A stretch of DNA of 64,000 nucleotides from Balneola vulgaris DSM 17893 (GTDB lineage: Bacteria; Bacteroidota; Rhodothermia; Balneolales; Balneolaceae), in assembly GCF_000375465.1 (NCBI RefSeq), contig NZ_AQXH01000003.1, positions 62,001 through 126,000 of the forward strand, read 5' to 3'. This document shows, piece by piece, positions 16,962 through 25,289 of this stretch (the stretch's first letter is position 1; each line of letters begins with the position of its first letter). The notes under the pieces are model-generated. The model saw only the letters and a list, made by a program, of their open reading frames with translations. It had not been told where the DNA came from and did not search any database. A program made the translations under genes and the position numbers.

Positions 16962-18083
16962 CTATTTAATCAGCTTAAAGATGCGATTAAATCTTGGTAC
17001 GCCATCATCGTGTGAGTACCAAACGATAGAGCCTTTTCCAATGATGTGATCTTTCGGAATAAAACCGAAGAATCGACTATCCTGGCTGTTATCACGGTTA
17101 TCACCCATTCCAAAGTAGTAATCTTGTTTTACCGTATATGAATTGGTCTCTACTCCATTAATGAAGATTTTACCATCCTTCCGCTCTAATTGATTGCCTT
17201 CGTAGCGCTCAATCAAGTCTTTATATAGGAACCAATTTTCGTTGGTAATTTCAATTTCCTGTCCTTCAAATGGAATCACGATTGGTGAAATTTGATCCGG
17301 GTTATTGAACATCTTTGCGAAGTTATACTGTCTTCGAGTAGATACATAACTAGCATCAACTTCCCCTTTCTCTGCCATGCGTAACCAAAGAGAATCTAAC
17401 TCAGGCCATTTGCGAATTTCTTCTGCAGCTTCTTTTGTCAGGTTCACTAAATAGGTACTGTTGTTCATGTATTCCATAAACACGTCGTTATATACAGCAC
17501 CTGCACCTACCGACTTCATTTTTGCTTCACTCAAACGAACACGGTCATTCATTTTCAGATAGTAATTACGCTGTAATCCTTCTTGTGCCTCAGGTTGCTC
17601 TTCTCCATTGATGTATACCACTTTATCTCGAATCTCTAGGGTATCACCGGCAATTGCTACTGCTCGTTTTATATAATTGGTTTTCTGTGAAACGGGTTTC
17701 ACTTCAAACGGCACATTAAATACGATTACATCATTTCGTTCTACATCTCTGAAACCAGGAATGCGTGTGGATGGAATTTTAACTCCTGGCAAACACCATT
17801 GTGTAAAGGGTACACAAACCGCCATTGGAGTACGTGGACCATAAGTAAGGTTCGAGACTATGAGAAAGTCGCCTACCATCAGGTTTTTTTCCATCGAAGG
17901 CGTTGGGATCTTATACGATCCAAATATAAACGCGCGAAGTATAGCTGCGGCTATGAAAGCAAAAACTAAGGCGTCTAACCACTCGCGTAACCACGATTTC
18001 GCCTTTTTGTCCTCCTCTTCCTTATTTTTTCGCTTACTCCAAAATGAGCTCTTCTTTTGCTCGTCTTTGTTTTGCTCTTCCAA
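16962..18083 (-). CDS. lepB: Signal peptidase I
   Basis: This 373-residue membrane-anchored serine peptidase has a charged Lys/Glu-rich N-terminus, one strong transmembrane segment (about 36-55), catalytic Ser63 in SYKIPTPSMEKNLMVGD, and catalytic Lys139 in NYIKRAVAIAGD. The box GDNRDNSQDSRFFGF lies near residues 325-340. Between the Lys box and the last box is an insertion of roughly 150 residues, larger than in E. coli LepB, as is common in Bacteroidota-like enzymes. It cleaves signal peptides of exported proteins at the outer face of the membrane. It follows an exported hypothetical protein and lepA on the same strand, nine bases behind, so it is probably part of one operon. Confidence 0.93.
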   Translation of the reverse strand: MEEQNKDEQKKSSFWSKRKNKEEEDKKAKSWLREWLDALVFAFIAAAILRAFIFGSYKIPTPSMEKNLMVGDFLIVSNLTYGPRTPMAVCVPFTQWCLPGVKIPSTRIPGFRDVERNDVIVFNVPFEVKPVSQKTNYIKRAVAIAGDTLEIRDKVVYINGEEQPEAQEGLQRNYYLKMNDRVRLSEAKMKSVGAGAVYNDVFMEYMNNSTYLVNLTKEAAEEIRKWPELDSLWLRMAEKGEVDASYVSTRRQYNFAKMFNNPDQISPIVIPFEGQEIEITNENWFLYKDLIERYEGNQLERKDGKIFINGVETNSYTVKQDYYFGMGDNRDNSQDSRFFGFIPKDHIIGKGSIVWYSHDDGVPRFNRIFKLIK

Positions 18084-18091
18084 ATTCTTTG

Positions 18092-18676
18092 CTACTTAAT
18101 GTTGATATGTGAAGGTTTTTTGACTTCAGTTTTCGAATATTTCCCATTGGCATATTTAACTTCATACCATTGTCCACGTTCAGGTGAGAAGAAATAATCC
18201 GTATACTCTTTTGGTTCGGCCTCGGTTACGACTCTAGTGAAAGTTCGTTTCACTTGTGGCATTAAATCGATGTATCGACTTGCCCCCACGTATACCAGTC
18301 CATCTTCAAATGGGCCATCTAAATCGAGTACCATCATTGGGATTTTACCATCTATGATAAACCAATACTCAAACTGAATAGCTTTCCCAGGACGGTATGT
18401 GCCTGTTTTGGCAATATCTTCAATGGTTTGAGTGGGATCGCCATACACACTTTGCAAATGAGCACGAATTTCAATCGCTGGAATACGATCTAATTTGTTG
18501 TAATTAAATCCTTGGCCCGTCCATTTGATTTCTGCAAACTTTGCTTGAAATGCGGCCTTATCTTTTGCTTCAACTTTTACGATTTCAGGCTCATCAAATT
18601 GAGCATAAACGGAAGTTGAAATGGCCATAAACATGATTAAAGTTATAATCATGAACCCTTGTCTTAATACTTTCAT
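18092..18676 (-). CDS. Exported protein of unknown function in the lepA-lepB operon
   Basis: This protein of about 194 residues has a signal peptide ending SVYAQ. The mature portion has a mixed αβ appearance and includes PGKAIQFEYWFIIDGKIPMMVLDLDGPF (28 residues here cited by position, about 108-135; key part QFEYWF). No named family is recognised. The ATG at 18676 follows the lepA stop by a single base, so an upstream ATG inside lepA is less likely. The spacing to lepB is also small. The conserved-looking order lepA, this gene, lepB suggests a link to export, but that is inference only. Confidence 0.7.
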   Translation of the reverse strand: MKVLRQGFMIITLIMFMAISTSVYAQFDEPEIVKVEAKDKAAFQAKFAEIKWTGQGFNYNKLDRIPAIEIRAHLQSVYGDPTQTIEDIAKTGTYRPGKAIQFEYWFIIDGKIPMMVLDLDGPFEDGLVYVGASRYIDLMPQVKRTFTRVVTEAEPKEYTDYFFSPERGQWYEVKYANGKYSKTEVKKPSHINIK

Positions 18677-18677
18677 T

Positions 18678-20480
18678 TTATCTATCATCATCATCCATGG
18701 ATAGAACAGCTAAAAATGCCTCTTGTGGGATTTCAACTGAACCAACCTGTTTCATTCGTTTTTTACCTTCTTTCTGCTTCTCTAGAAGTTTACGCTTACG
18801 AGAGATATCACCACCATAACATTTTGCGGTTACATCTTTACGAAGTGCTCTTACTGAGTCGCGTGCGATAATTCGGCTACCAATAGCTGCTTGCACAGCT
18901 ACTTCATACTGTTGGCGAGGAATTAACTCTTTCAACTTAGCACACACTTTTCGGCCTTGGTAATAAGCTTTATCTCTGTGCGTGATACTCGAAAGGGCAT
19001 CAACCTGTTCCCCATTCAGCAGAATATCTAAACGAACCAAATCACCTTTACGGTATTCGATAAATTCATAATCTAGAGAAGCATAGCCGCGAGTACCTGA
19101 TTTCAACTTATCATAGAAATCAAAAACTACTTCGGCCATTGGTATTTCATACGTAATCTCAACGCGATTATTTTGCATGAACACCTGATTCACATAAATA
19201 CCTCGGCGATCTTGGCATAATTTCATAATCGGCCCGATGTAATCCGCTGGTGTAATGATACTAGCTTTTATATAAGGCTCAAAAATCGCATCAATATCAC
19301 CCACTTCTGGCATCTGACTTGGGTTATCTACCCTTTTCTGTGAACCATCTTCTAGTTGCACTTCATACTGCACGTTAGGCACAGTGGTAATGATGTCGAT
19401 ATTGAATTCACGGTCTAATCGCTCTTGAACAATTTCCATATGCAACAGACCGAGGAAACCAGCACGGAATCCAAAACCTAAAGCTTTAGAAGTTTCAGGC
19501 TCATAGGTTAGGGATGCATCATTTAACTGTAATTTCTCGAGAGCAGCACGTAAATCTTCAAAATCTTCTGATTGTGTAGGATAGATTCCAGAGAATACCA
19601 TTGGCTTCGCTTCTTGGTAACCCGGAATTGGCTCGGTAGCAGGGTTTTTCTTGGTAGTGATGGTATCACCTACACGTACATCCTGAAGCGACTTCACAGA
19701 ACCAATTACATATCCAACTTCCCCTGCCTTCAATTCCTTGGTCGGTTCATACGTCATGCGTAGGTAACCAACATCTTCCGCATTGTATTCTTCTTTGTTC
19801 GCCATGAACTCAAATGCTTCGCCTTTGCGAATCACACCTTCCATTACACGAACATAAGCAACAGACCCACGATAGGTGTTGAAAACTGAGTCAAAAATAA
19901 GTGCACGCAGAGGTTTATCAACTTCTTGTTTTGGGCCGGGAACCCGTTCAACAATGGCTTCTAAAAGTTCTGGAACGCCTTCACCCGTTTTTCCAGATAC
20001 ATGCAAGATGTCTTCTCGTTCACACCCGATAAGGTCTATAACCTGTTGGCCAATGCCTTCAGGGTCGGCGCCTGGTAAATCAATTTTATTTAGTACTGGA
20101 ACAATCTCAAGATCTTGTTCAATGGCTTGGTATAGATTGGAAATAGTTTGTGCTTCGATACCTTGAGCGGCATCTACTACTAATATAGCCCCTTCACAAG
20201 CTTTCAGTGCTCGCGATACTTCATAGGCGAAATCCACGTGACCAGGAGTATCGATCAGGTTGAAGCTATACATTTCGCCATTAGGGCGCTTGTAATCTAA
20301 CTTAATAGCGTGGCTCTTAATAGTAATTCCACGTTCACGTTCTAGATCCATATCGTCTAGAACCTGCTCCTGCATTTCACGCTCACTAATAGTGCCCGTC
20401 ATTTGAAGCAAACGATCGGCCAAGGTAGATTTACCGTGATCAATGTGTGCGATTATGCAAAAGTTTCGAATATTGTTCAT
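18678..20480 (-). CDS. lepA: Elongation factor 4 (LepA GTPase)
   Basis: This 600-residue translational GTPase has the P-loop [14 protein letters not shown], switch regions [12 protein letters not shown] and [12 protein letters not shown], the G4 motif NKIDLPGA, and the LepA-specific C-terminal domain ending with [18 protein letters not shown] and a basic [17 protein letters not shown] segment. LepA back-translocates or remodels ribosomes. The start at 20480 ([10 protein letters not shown]) agrees with homologues; a Met at 20522 lies upstream of the likely promoter box (20512-20519) and would precede transcription. It leads the lepA-hypothetical-lepB operon. Confidence 0.96.
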   Translation of the reverse strand: MNNIRNFCIIAHIDHGKSTLADRLLQMTGTISEREMQEQVLDDMDLERERGITIKSHAIKLDYKRPNGEMYSFNLIDTPGHVDFAYEVSRALKACEGAILVVDAAQGIEAQTISNLYQAIEQDLEIVPVLNKIDLPGADPEGIGQQVIDLIGCEREDILHVSGKTGEGVPELLEAIVERVPGPKQEVDKPLRALIFDSVFNTYRGSVAYVRVMEGVIRKGEAFEFMANKEEYNAEDVGYLRMTYEPTKELKAGEVGYVIGSVKSLQDVRVGDTITTKKNPATEPIPGYQEAKPMVFSGIYPTQSEDFEDLRAALEKLQLNDASLTYEPETSKALGFGFRAGFLGLLHMEIVQERLDREFNIDIITTVPNVQYEVQLEDGSQKRVDNPSQMPEVGDIDAIFEPYIKASIITPADYIGPIMKLCQDRRGIYVNQVFMQNNRVEITYEIPMAEVVFDFYDKLKSGTRGYASLDYEFIEYRKGDLVRLDILLNGEQVDALSSITHRDKAYYQGRKVCAKLKELIPRQQYEVAVQAAIGSRIIARDSVRALRKDVTAKCYGGDISRKRKLLEKQKEGKKRMKQVGSVEIPQEAFLAVLSMDDDDR

Positions 20481-20511
20481 GTATGTTCTCTGCGTCTCTA
20501 ATTTAAGAACG

Positions 20512-20519
20512 CCAAGATA
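20512..20519 (-). promoter_or_regulatory. Probable -7 box of the lepA operon
   Basis: The minus strand reads TATCTTGG, one mismatch from TAnnTTTG, and is followed by CG, as in the better boxes at 31166 and 45038. Initiation would fall near 20506, leaving a 25-base leader before the lepA ATG at 20480. Confidence 0.45.
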
Positions 20520-20555
20520 CAAATAAGGAAGGAGCTACTAAAGTACTTGTTTAGC

Positions 20556-20876
20556 CTAAACTGATTTAATTAATTGGGGTTCTTTAGCCTCAAACCAATT
20601 GTTTTGAATGCATCGCCATTTAGGATTCACAAACGATAATAGGCGTGCTTTAGTAGATCGGGGTGCCTTTTTAAGCTCTTCTTCTCGTTGAATGGCTTCT
20701 TCAACATTATCAAACTCTTCCACATGAACAAGGCGGTTTAATCCGAAATTACCTTTTGATGTGCTCATCCTCATTTCTTGGTGCTTTTTGAGAATGTTTT
20801 TGAGGTCGTTGGTTAAACCAACATAAATCATTTTGGAGCGATTGCTGAGAATGTATAGATAAAATCTGTGATGCAT
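20556..20876 (-). CDS. GIY-YIG superfamily protein (UPF0213-like) with altered catalytic residues
   Basis: This protein of about 106 residues starts with FYLYILSNRSKMIYVGLTNDL, which carries the two strands of the GIY-YIG nuclease fold. The position after the second strand normally has an Arg pair (NDLxRR..EH); here it reads NDLKNILKKHQ, so the catalytic Arg seems lost. The Glu-bearing helix AIQREEELKK is present. Small stand-alone GIY-YIG proteins are often of unknown role. An ATG at 20894 would add six residues. It ends 76 bases upstream of the lepA start on the same strand, but a promoter box lies between them. Confidence 0.75.
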   Translation of the reverse strand: MHHRFYLYILSNRSKMIYVGLTNDLKNILKKHQEMRMSTSKGNFGLNRLVHVEEFDNVEEAIQREEELKKAPRSTKARLLSFVNPKWRCIQNNWFEAKEPQLIKSV

Positions 20877-20949
20877 AGTCGTACTACTTTCCATTTTTTA
20901 AGTAGTACGACCGTTGGCAATCAACATCCTTACAAAGAAATTTTAAATC

Positions 20950-21198
20950 TTATTTATCAGCTTCAGGGCTAAGTAATTCAATATGAAATCTGAACTTTTC
21001 AGACTCTTCAGCCATGATTCTGTATAGTTCTTCGATAGCTTCAAATATTACTTTCGGCTCTGCAATGATGGTAGTAGATAAATACCCTACTTCGATTTGC
21101 ACATCAAATTGTGCAAGGTGCTCTAATAATTCCTGTACGTTTTCTTGTGGGTTCCGTGTAGCTAAAGGAATGTATGATAGTTGAGCAATAGTCTTCAT
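20950..21198 (-). CDS. Thiamine-binding (YkoF/MTH1187-like) domain protein
   Basis: This 82-residue cytoplasmic protein has a ferredoxin-like pattern: β-strand IAQLSYIPLA, helix ENVQELLEHLAQF, strand VEVGYLSTTIIAEP-like (positions 36-49), then a helix FEAIEELYRIMA and a last strand FRFHIELL. This order resembles the small thiamine-binding MTH1187/YkoF family (PF01910), in which the strand after the first helix carries EVG.mst. The similarity is from memory and only moderate. No thiamine gene is near. The ligand is unproven. Confidence 0.55.
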   Translation of the reverse strand: MKTIAQLSYIPLATRNPQENVQELLEHLAQFDVQIEVGYLSTTIIAEPKVIFEAIEELYRIMAEESEKFRFHIELLSPEADK

Positions 21199-21370
21199 GT
21201 TGTGGAATTGAATTCAAATTTATTTAACGAAAAGTTAACCAACTAATACCTTCCTTACCACTTTCTTAACATAGTTTTTAGTAGTGTTGATTATTTGTGG
21301 TAGTATATTGCTTGATTCCTCTTTTATCTTGTTATTAATACTTTATCATCATTTAACAATTACTACTACT

Positions 21371-21715
21371 ATGCAACTATTATTTATGTCTGATATGGGT
21401 TCGTTGACTTTCCAACAGTGGTTTGGAATCTTAGAACTTCCCTTCTTATTAGTGTGTATCGTTTACAGTTTTAAAACGGCACAACAATTAAAGGGCGGTG
21501 TATTTGGGAAAGGAATGTGGTTTCTTGCTTGGGGATTTTCAATTATGGCGGTAGGGCATTTAAGTATGCAAATCACCAACATTTTTGGAGTAGATATTTT
21601 TGATGCATTACTAAACCAACCATTAGGTAAGATTGCTTGGTTTATAGCATTAATGGCAACTTGGGCATTATCTGCCTTAGGGTTTTATAAAATATATCAG
21701 GCTAGTAAGCAATAA
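21371..21715 (+). CDS. Small integral membrane protein of unknown function
   Basis: This protein of about 114 residues has three hydrophobic segments (about 17-33, 48-64 and 87-105). It contains WFGILELPFLLVCIVYSFKT and a Gly-rich GMWFLAWGFSIMAVGHL. No named family is recognised. The ATG at 21371 is preferred; a GTG at 21284 in the same frame would add 29 residues through the promoter-like AT-rich leader. A hairpin terminator follows, with the hybrid kinase gene directly after it. Whether it functions with that kinase is unknown. Confidence 0.6.
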   Translation: MQLLFMSDMGSLTFQQWFGILELPFLLVCIVYSFKTAQQLKGGVFGKGMWFLAWGFSIMAVGHLSMQITNIFGVDIFDALLNQPLGKIAWFIALMATWALSALGFYKIYQASKQ

Positions 21716-21724
21716 TACATTAAG

Positions 21725-21757
21725 CGAGCCACATCACATGATGTTGGCTCTTTTTTT
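21725..21757 (+). terminator. Terminator-like hairpin abutting the next start codon
   Basis: Arms gagcca-catca and tgatgttggctc pair with one bulged base and are followed by seven T. The T-run ends exactly at the ATG of the hybrid kinase (21758), so either the kinase is transcribed from within or it is expressed by readthrough. Confidence 0.65.
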
Positions 21758-24151
21758 ATGGCCCCTTTCAATTACATATCTCAGTTTTTCAAAAAAAGGA
21801 AGGGCTATACCGGTCGTGATCTTCGTTTTGAGGAATCTATAGCTAGGCTCATGGATTTCTTATTAGAACGAGTTGGTGATACCGACAGCTCCCACGCTGC
21901 TCGAGCTACGATCTTTAATTACCTGAAGCTTAACACCAATCAAAAAAAAGAAAAGCTCACTCAAACTTATCTGTTTGTTGAAAAATATCTAACCGATCTA
22001 AAACAAGACTTCAAAAAAGATAAGCGGCAACTACGTGAACTTATTCGAATTCAGTTTCCAAAATTACAAGAGATTGAATCCTTCAATTTAATTTTTGAAG
22101 ACGAAGACGTTCAAGAGTTCAAGTTAAGCCAAAAGTATTTGCTTCAAATCATTCAAAACCTATCTGACTTATTAGGTGAAAATGGAAGTAAATCGATCCA
22201 AGAAATTAGAAACATTATCGAAAGTGCACCTAACGTTATGCCACCACATGGGGTAACGGTGTTGATGGATGCACAACCAAAGAATTTGAAGGACTGGACC
22301 AACTGCCTTCGAAAACTGGCTGTAGTAATCTTTGAATTACTGCAAAAGAAATTAGGTGAAGAAACAGCTATTCGTAGGTTCGATACCGCCTATCAAAAAC
22401 TCGCACCTTTTTACATCAACTTAGACTCCTTTCAGGTTATAGTCTCTATTTTGCCTGAACAGCTAATGGATGAGTCGAGAATTAGTGCCCTCACCAAACA
22501 TCAAATTGAAAAGCTGTTACTAAAAAAAGTAGCTCACTTTGAGAAGCTTACTGAAGAACTTTCTATCAAAAATAAAGAATTAGAGAAAACACAAAGAGAG
22601 CTCATACAAGCTAAAAATAAAGCCGAATCTGCCTCTGAAGCCAAAGCTATGTTCTTAGCAAATATGAGTCATGAAATTCGAACCCCAATGAATGCCGTAA
22701 TTGGGATGGCTGATATTCTGAAAGAAACCAATCCAACACGAGAGCAATTAAGTTATATCGAAACCATCTCCAAAAGTGGTTACGATCTAGTAAATATCAT
22801 TAACGACATCCTTGATTATTCAAAAATAGAATCGGGCAAACTTGAAATCGATAATGAGACCATAAACATCTATTCACACATCGAAGAAGCACTTTCGATG
22901 TTGGCTTTAAAGGCTCATGAAAAAGGATTAGAGATTTTATACATCATTGAAGAGGATGTACCGATGTTTGTGAAATCAGATCCTACCCGATTAAAACAAG
23001 TATTGGTTAACCTAATCAGTAACGCCATTAAGTTTACAAAGGATGGTTATGTGCATATTCGTGTACACAAAAAAGAGACTCTCGATTCGAAGGTAGTTAT
23101 CGAATATGAAATAACGGATACGGGTATTGGTATCCCAGAAGAAAAGCATGAATCAATATTTGGATCCTTCTCTCAAGTAGATGTAAGTACTACAAGGATT
23201 TTTGGTGGAACAGGATTGGGCTTAGCTATTAGTAAAAGCCTAATCAAAATGATGGGTGGAGATATTCAGGTGCAAAGTAAAGAGAACAAAGGTTCCGTGT
23301 TTTCTTTTCAGATAACCGTAGAACCAGATTACAGTCATGGTGTTCTATCTCAAACACCGGTGTTTAAAGGTAAGCGCATGCTTATTGCTTCCAAGACTAC
23401 CCCACTTCTTAAAGACTTGGAAAAGAAGTTTCTACTTTGGGGCTTTGATATGGATTGCTATAAAGATATTGCATCGCTCGAAGAACATCTTACCAAAAAC
23501 GATGACTTTGATGTATTCGTAATCGATCAAAATATCATTGATGATGCCACTCCTTTCATCATGGATACTTTAAACAAAATCGCTTCAGAGAAGCCAAATA
23601 AGCTATTACCTTTAGTCCCTTTAGGTTCGAATATTGTGGGTAAAAATATTCACATCTATGAGAACCAAATCACCAAGCCGATTAAACGATCGGATGTTGT
23701 ATCACAACTTGAACACATCCTCACTTCGAAAAAACGTGAGATCGAAGTTATTCCAACCGAAGTTGAACACATTCCAAGAGATATTAAGGTGCTTATTGCG
23801 GAAGATAATATCACCAACCAATTGGTATCTCGTAGGTTATTAGAAACCATTGGCTACACAATTGAAGTGGCTAATAATGGGCAAGAAGCCATTGAACTTC
23901 ACCAACAAAACGAATACGATCTGATTCTGATGGATGTTCACATGCCTATTATTGACGGTTTAGAGGCTACAAAACGCATTCGTAAAGCAAGTAAGTTTCC
24001 TTCACGCCCAATCATTGTGGCAATGACAGCCAATGCCATGAAGAAAGACCGGGCTATTTGTTTAGGAGCGGGCATGAACGATTACCTCAGTAAGCCCGTA
24101 CGAAGAAATGAAATCACACAATGTATTGAAAAGTGGTTTCCAGAGATTTAA
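21758..24151 (+). CDS. Cytoplasmic hybrid histidine kinase with C-terminal receiver
   Basis: This 797-residue protein has an N-terminal helical region of unrecognised type (1-260), then a coiled coil (about 262-300) leading into HisKA (MSHEIRTPMNAVIGM, His305), HATPase_c (DPTRLKQVLVNLISNAIKFT; GGTGLGLAISKSL), a degenerate receiver-like segment (about 535-655), and an intact receiver (about 672-795; acidic pair in LIAEDN, Asp726 in LILMDVHMP, Lys in YLSKPV). No transmembrane helix is present. It works as a phosphorelay kinase; the output partner is not linked. The start codon directly follows a terminator-like hairpin; an alternative ATG at 21851 is possible. It is not obviously linked to the his operon 250 bases downstream. 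Confidence 0.92.
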   Translation: MAPFNYISQFFKKRKGYTGRDLRFEESIARLMDFLLERVGDTDSSHAARATIFNYLKLNTNQKKEKLTQTYLFVEKYLTDLKQDFKKDKRQLRELIRIQFPKLQEIESFNLIFEDEDVQEFKLSQKYLLQIIQNLSDLLGENGSKSIQEIRNIIESAPNVMPPHGVTVLMDAQPKNLKDWTNCLRKLAVVIFELLQKKLGEETAIRRFDTAYQKLAPFYINLDSFQVIVSILPEQLMDESRISALTKHQIEKLLLKKVAHFEKLTEELSIKNKELEKTQRELIQAKNKAESASEAKAMFLANMSHEIRTPMNAVIGMADILKETNPTREQLSYIETISKSGYDLVNIINDILDYSKIESGKLEIDNETINIYSHIEEALSMLALKAHEKGLEILYIIEEDVPMFVKSDPTRLKQVLVNLISNAIKFTKDGYVHIRVHKKETLDSKVVIEYEITDTGIGIPEEKHESIFGSFSQVDVSTTRIFGGTGLGLAISKSLIKMMGGDIQVQSKENKGSVFSFQITVEPDYSHGVLSQTPVFKGKRMLIASKTTPLLKDLEKKFLLWGFDMDCYKDIASLEEHLTKNDDFDVFVIDQNIIDDATPFIMDTLNKIASEKPNKLLPLVPLGSNIVGKNIHIYENQITKPIKRSDVVSQLEHILTSKKREIEVIPTEVEHIPRDIKVLIAEDNITNQLVSRRLLETIGYTIEVANNGQEAIELHQQNEYDLILMDVHMPIIDGLEATKRIRKASKFPSRPIIVAMTANAMKKDRAICLGAGMNDYLSKPVRRNEITQCIEKWFPEI

Positions 24152-24203
24152 CCCAATGCTACGTTTATCTCATCAGGAATTTTAAAGGCAGGAAAACTAA
24201 ATC

Positions 24204-24243
24204 ATTAAAATTTTTATTTAGGGTACGTCTTTAAAATTTTAAT
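24204..24243. promoter_or_regulatory. 11-bp inverted repeat upstream of the his promoter
   Basis: The arms attaaaatttt (24204-24214) and aaaattttaat (24233-24243) are perfect inverted copies 18 bases apart, ending three bases before the -7 box of the his leader. They could be an operator for a dimeric regulator. Being AT-only, a chance or terminator-like origin cannot be excluded. Confidence 0.4.
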
Positions 24244-24246
24244 CCC

Positions 24247-24254
24247 TATCTTTG
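24247..24254 (+). promoter_or_regulatory. Bacteroidota-type -7 box of the his operon
   Basis: TATCTTTG matches TAnnTTTG. Transcription would start about 4-8 bases later, essentially at the GTG of the leader peptide (24259), implying a leaderless or nearly leaderless message. No clear -33 TTG is present at the usual distance. Confidence 0.55.
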
Positions 24255-24258
24255 ACCC

Positions 24259-24336
24259 GTGAATTGGAAAAACACACATACTACCCATCATCATTCAGGT
24301 GCCCATCATCCCCACCATTGGCATCATTGCGCGTAA
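24259..24336 (+). CDS. hisL: Histidine-rich leader peptide of the his operon
   Basis: A 25-codon frame starts at GTG and ends at TAA. It reads VNWKNTHTTHHHSGAHHPHH followed by WHHCA: ten His codons in 25. It sits 70 bases upstream of hisG, after a TATCTTTG promoter box, and its end overlaps a hairpin followed by T-runs. This is the architecture of a histidine attenuator leader, in which ribosome stalling at His codons under low His-tRNA changes downstream RNA folding. No Shine-Dalgarno is visible, so leaderless translation from near the transcript start is likely. The coding and regulatory role is inferred from codon content and position, but ten His in this location is very unlikely by chance. 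Confidence 0.85.
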   Translation: MNWKNTHTTHHHSGAHHPHHWHHCA

Positions 24337-24360
24337 ACTTTATTTAACGCCCTTTTTCCA
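24331..24360 (+). terminator. Candidate his attenuator hairpin
   Basis: The stem gcgt-a-aa / tt-t-aacgc (24331-24350, one mismatch) overlaps the leader stop codon and is followed by cctttttcc and then attttt. An earlier alternative stem ggtgcc (24298-24303) / ggcatc (24320-24325) lies across the His codons. Switching between these folds is plausible but not computed; the terminator stem is weak, so translational control is an alternative. Confidence 0.5.
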
Positions 24361-24407
24361 TTTTTCTCCTTTAAATTAATTTCACTTACAAACTTACTTA
24401 CTGACTT

Positions 24408-25289
24408 ATGACCCGTTCGAAAGATTCTTCGACCTCATTACGCATTGCTATTCAAAAGAGTGGCCGTTTAACTGATAAAACGGTAAACCTACTGCATGGC
24501 ATCGGTATCGATTTCGATAATTACAAACGCAACCTAATGGTTAAAGCTCGTGATTTTGATGTTGAGCTTTTACTTCTTCGTGATGATGACATCCCTGAAT
24601 ATGTACAAGATGGAATTTGTGATTTAGGCTTTGTTGGAGCTAATGAACGTGCCGAAAAAGATGCCGACGTTACCGTACTTAGAGGTCTAAATTATGGTAA
24701 GTGTCGCCTTTCAATTGCCGTGCCTAAAGATGGCAATTTAAATGAGGCTAAAGATTTTGATGGGAAAACCATTGCTACCAGTTATCCATTTTTGACGCAA
24801 AAATACTTCAAAGAGCAAGGCGTTGATGTTAAAGTCGTAGAAATTTCTGGGGCCGTTGAAATCACTCCTCAACTAGGTGTTGCGGATGCGATTTCAGATC
24901 TAGTATCTACTGGTGGTACACTTAAAGCAAATGGGCTGAAGGAGCTATTCACGATTTTAGAATCAGAGACTGAACTGGTTCAAACCAATATGGAATTAAG
25001 TGAGGGCAAAAAAGAACTCATCGAAAAGTTCCTAATGCGAATTGATGGGTATCAGCAAGCTGGAAAAAGCCGATATATCATGATGAATGCTCCCGAATCA
25101 GCCATCGAAACTGTTAAAGCAATCATCCCTTCTATGAAAAGCCCAACCATAGTTCCTTTAGCTGAAACAGGGATGGTAGCAATTCACACCGTTATCCCTA
25201 TCACTAAATTTTGGAATGTGATGGAAGAACTTAAAGAAGCTGGGGCATCCGACATCGTTATGCTACCGATTGAAAGCATGATCCTATGA
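24408..25289 (+). CDS. hisG: ATP phosphoribosyltransferase (long form)
   Basis: This 293-residue enzyme catalyses the first step of histidine synthesis (ATP + PRPP). The N-terminal catalytic part has [11 protein letters not shown] and the domain-2 motif [12 protein letters not shown]. The PRPP-binding segment lies at about 155-180 ([16 protein letters not shown]). The C-terminal ACT-like regulatory domain (about 215-290), with [10 protein letters not shown], defines the long, histidine-feedback-inhibited form that does not need HisZ. It follows the His leader peptide by 71 bases and overlaps hisD by four bases (ATGA), so the two are translationally coupled. Confidence 0.96.
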   Translation: MTRSKDSSTSLRIAIQKSGRLTDKTVNLLHGIGIDFDNYKRNLMVKARDFDVELLLLRDDDIPEYVQDGICDLGFVGANERAEKDADVTVLRGLNYGKCRLSIAVPKDGNLNEAKDFDGKTIATSYPFLTQKYFKEQGVDVKVVEISGAVEITPQLGVADAISDLVSTGGTLKANGLKELFTILESETELVQTNMELSEGKKELIEKFLMRIDGYQQAGKSRYIMMNAPESAIETVKAIIPSMKSPTIVPLAETGMVAIHTVIPITKFWNVMEELKEAGASDIVMLPIESMIL

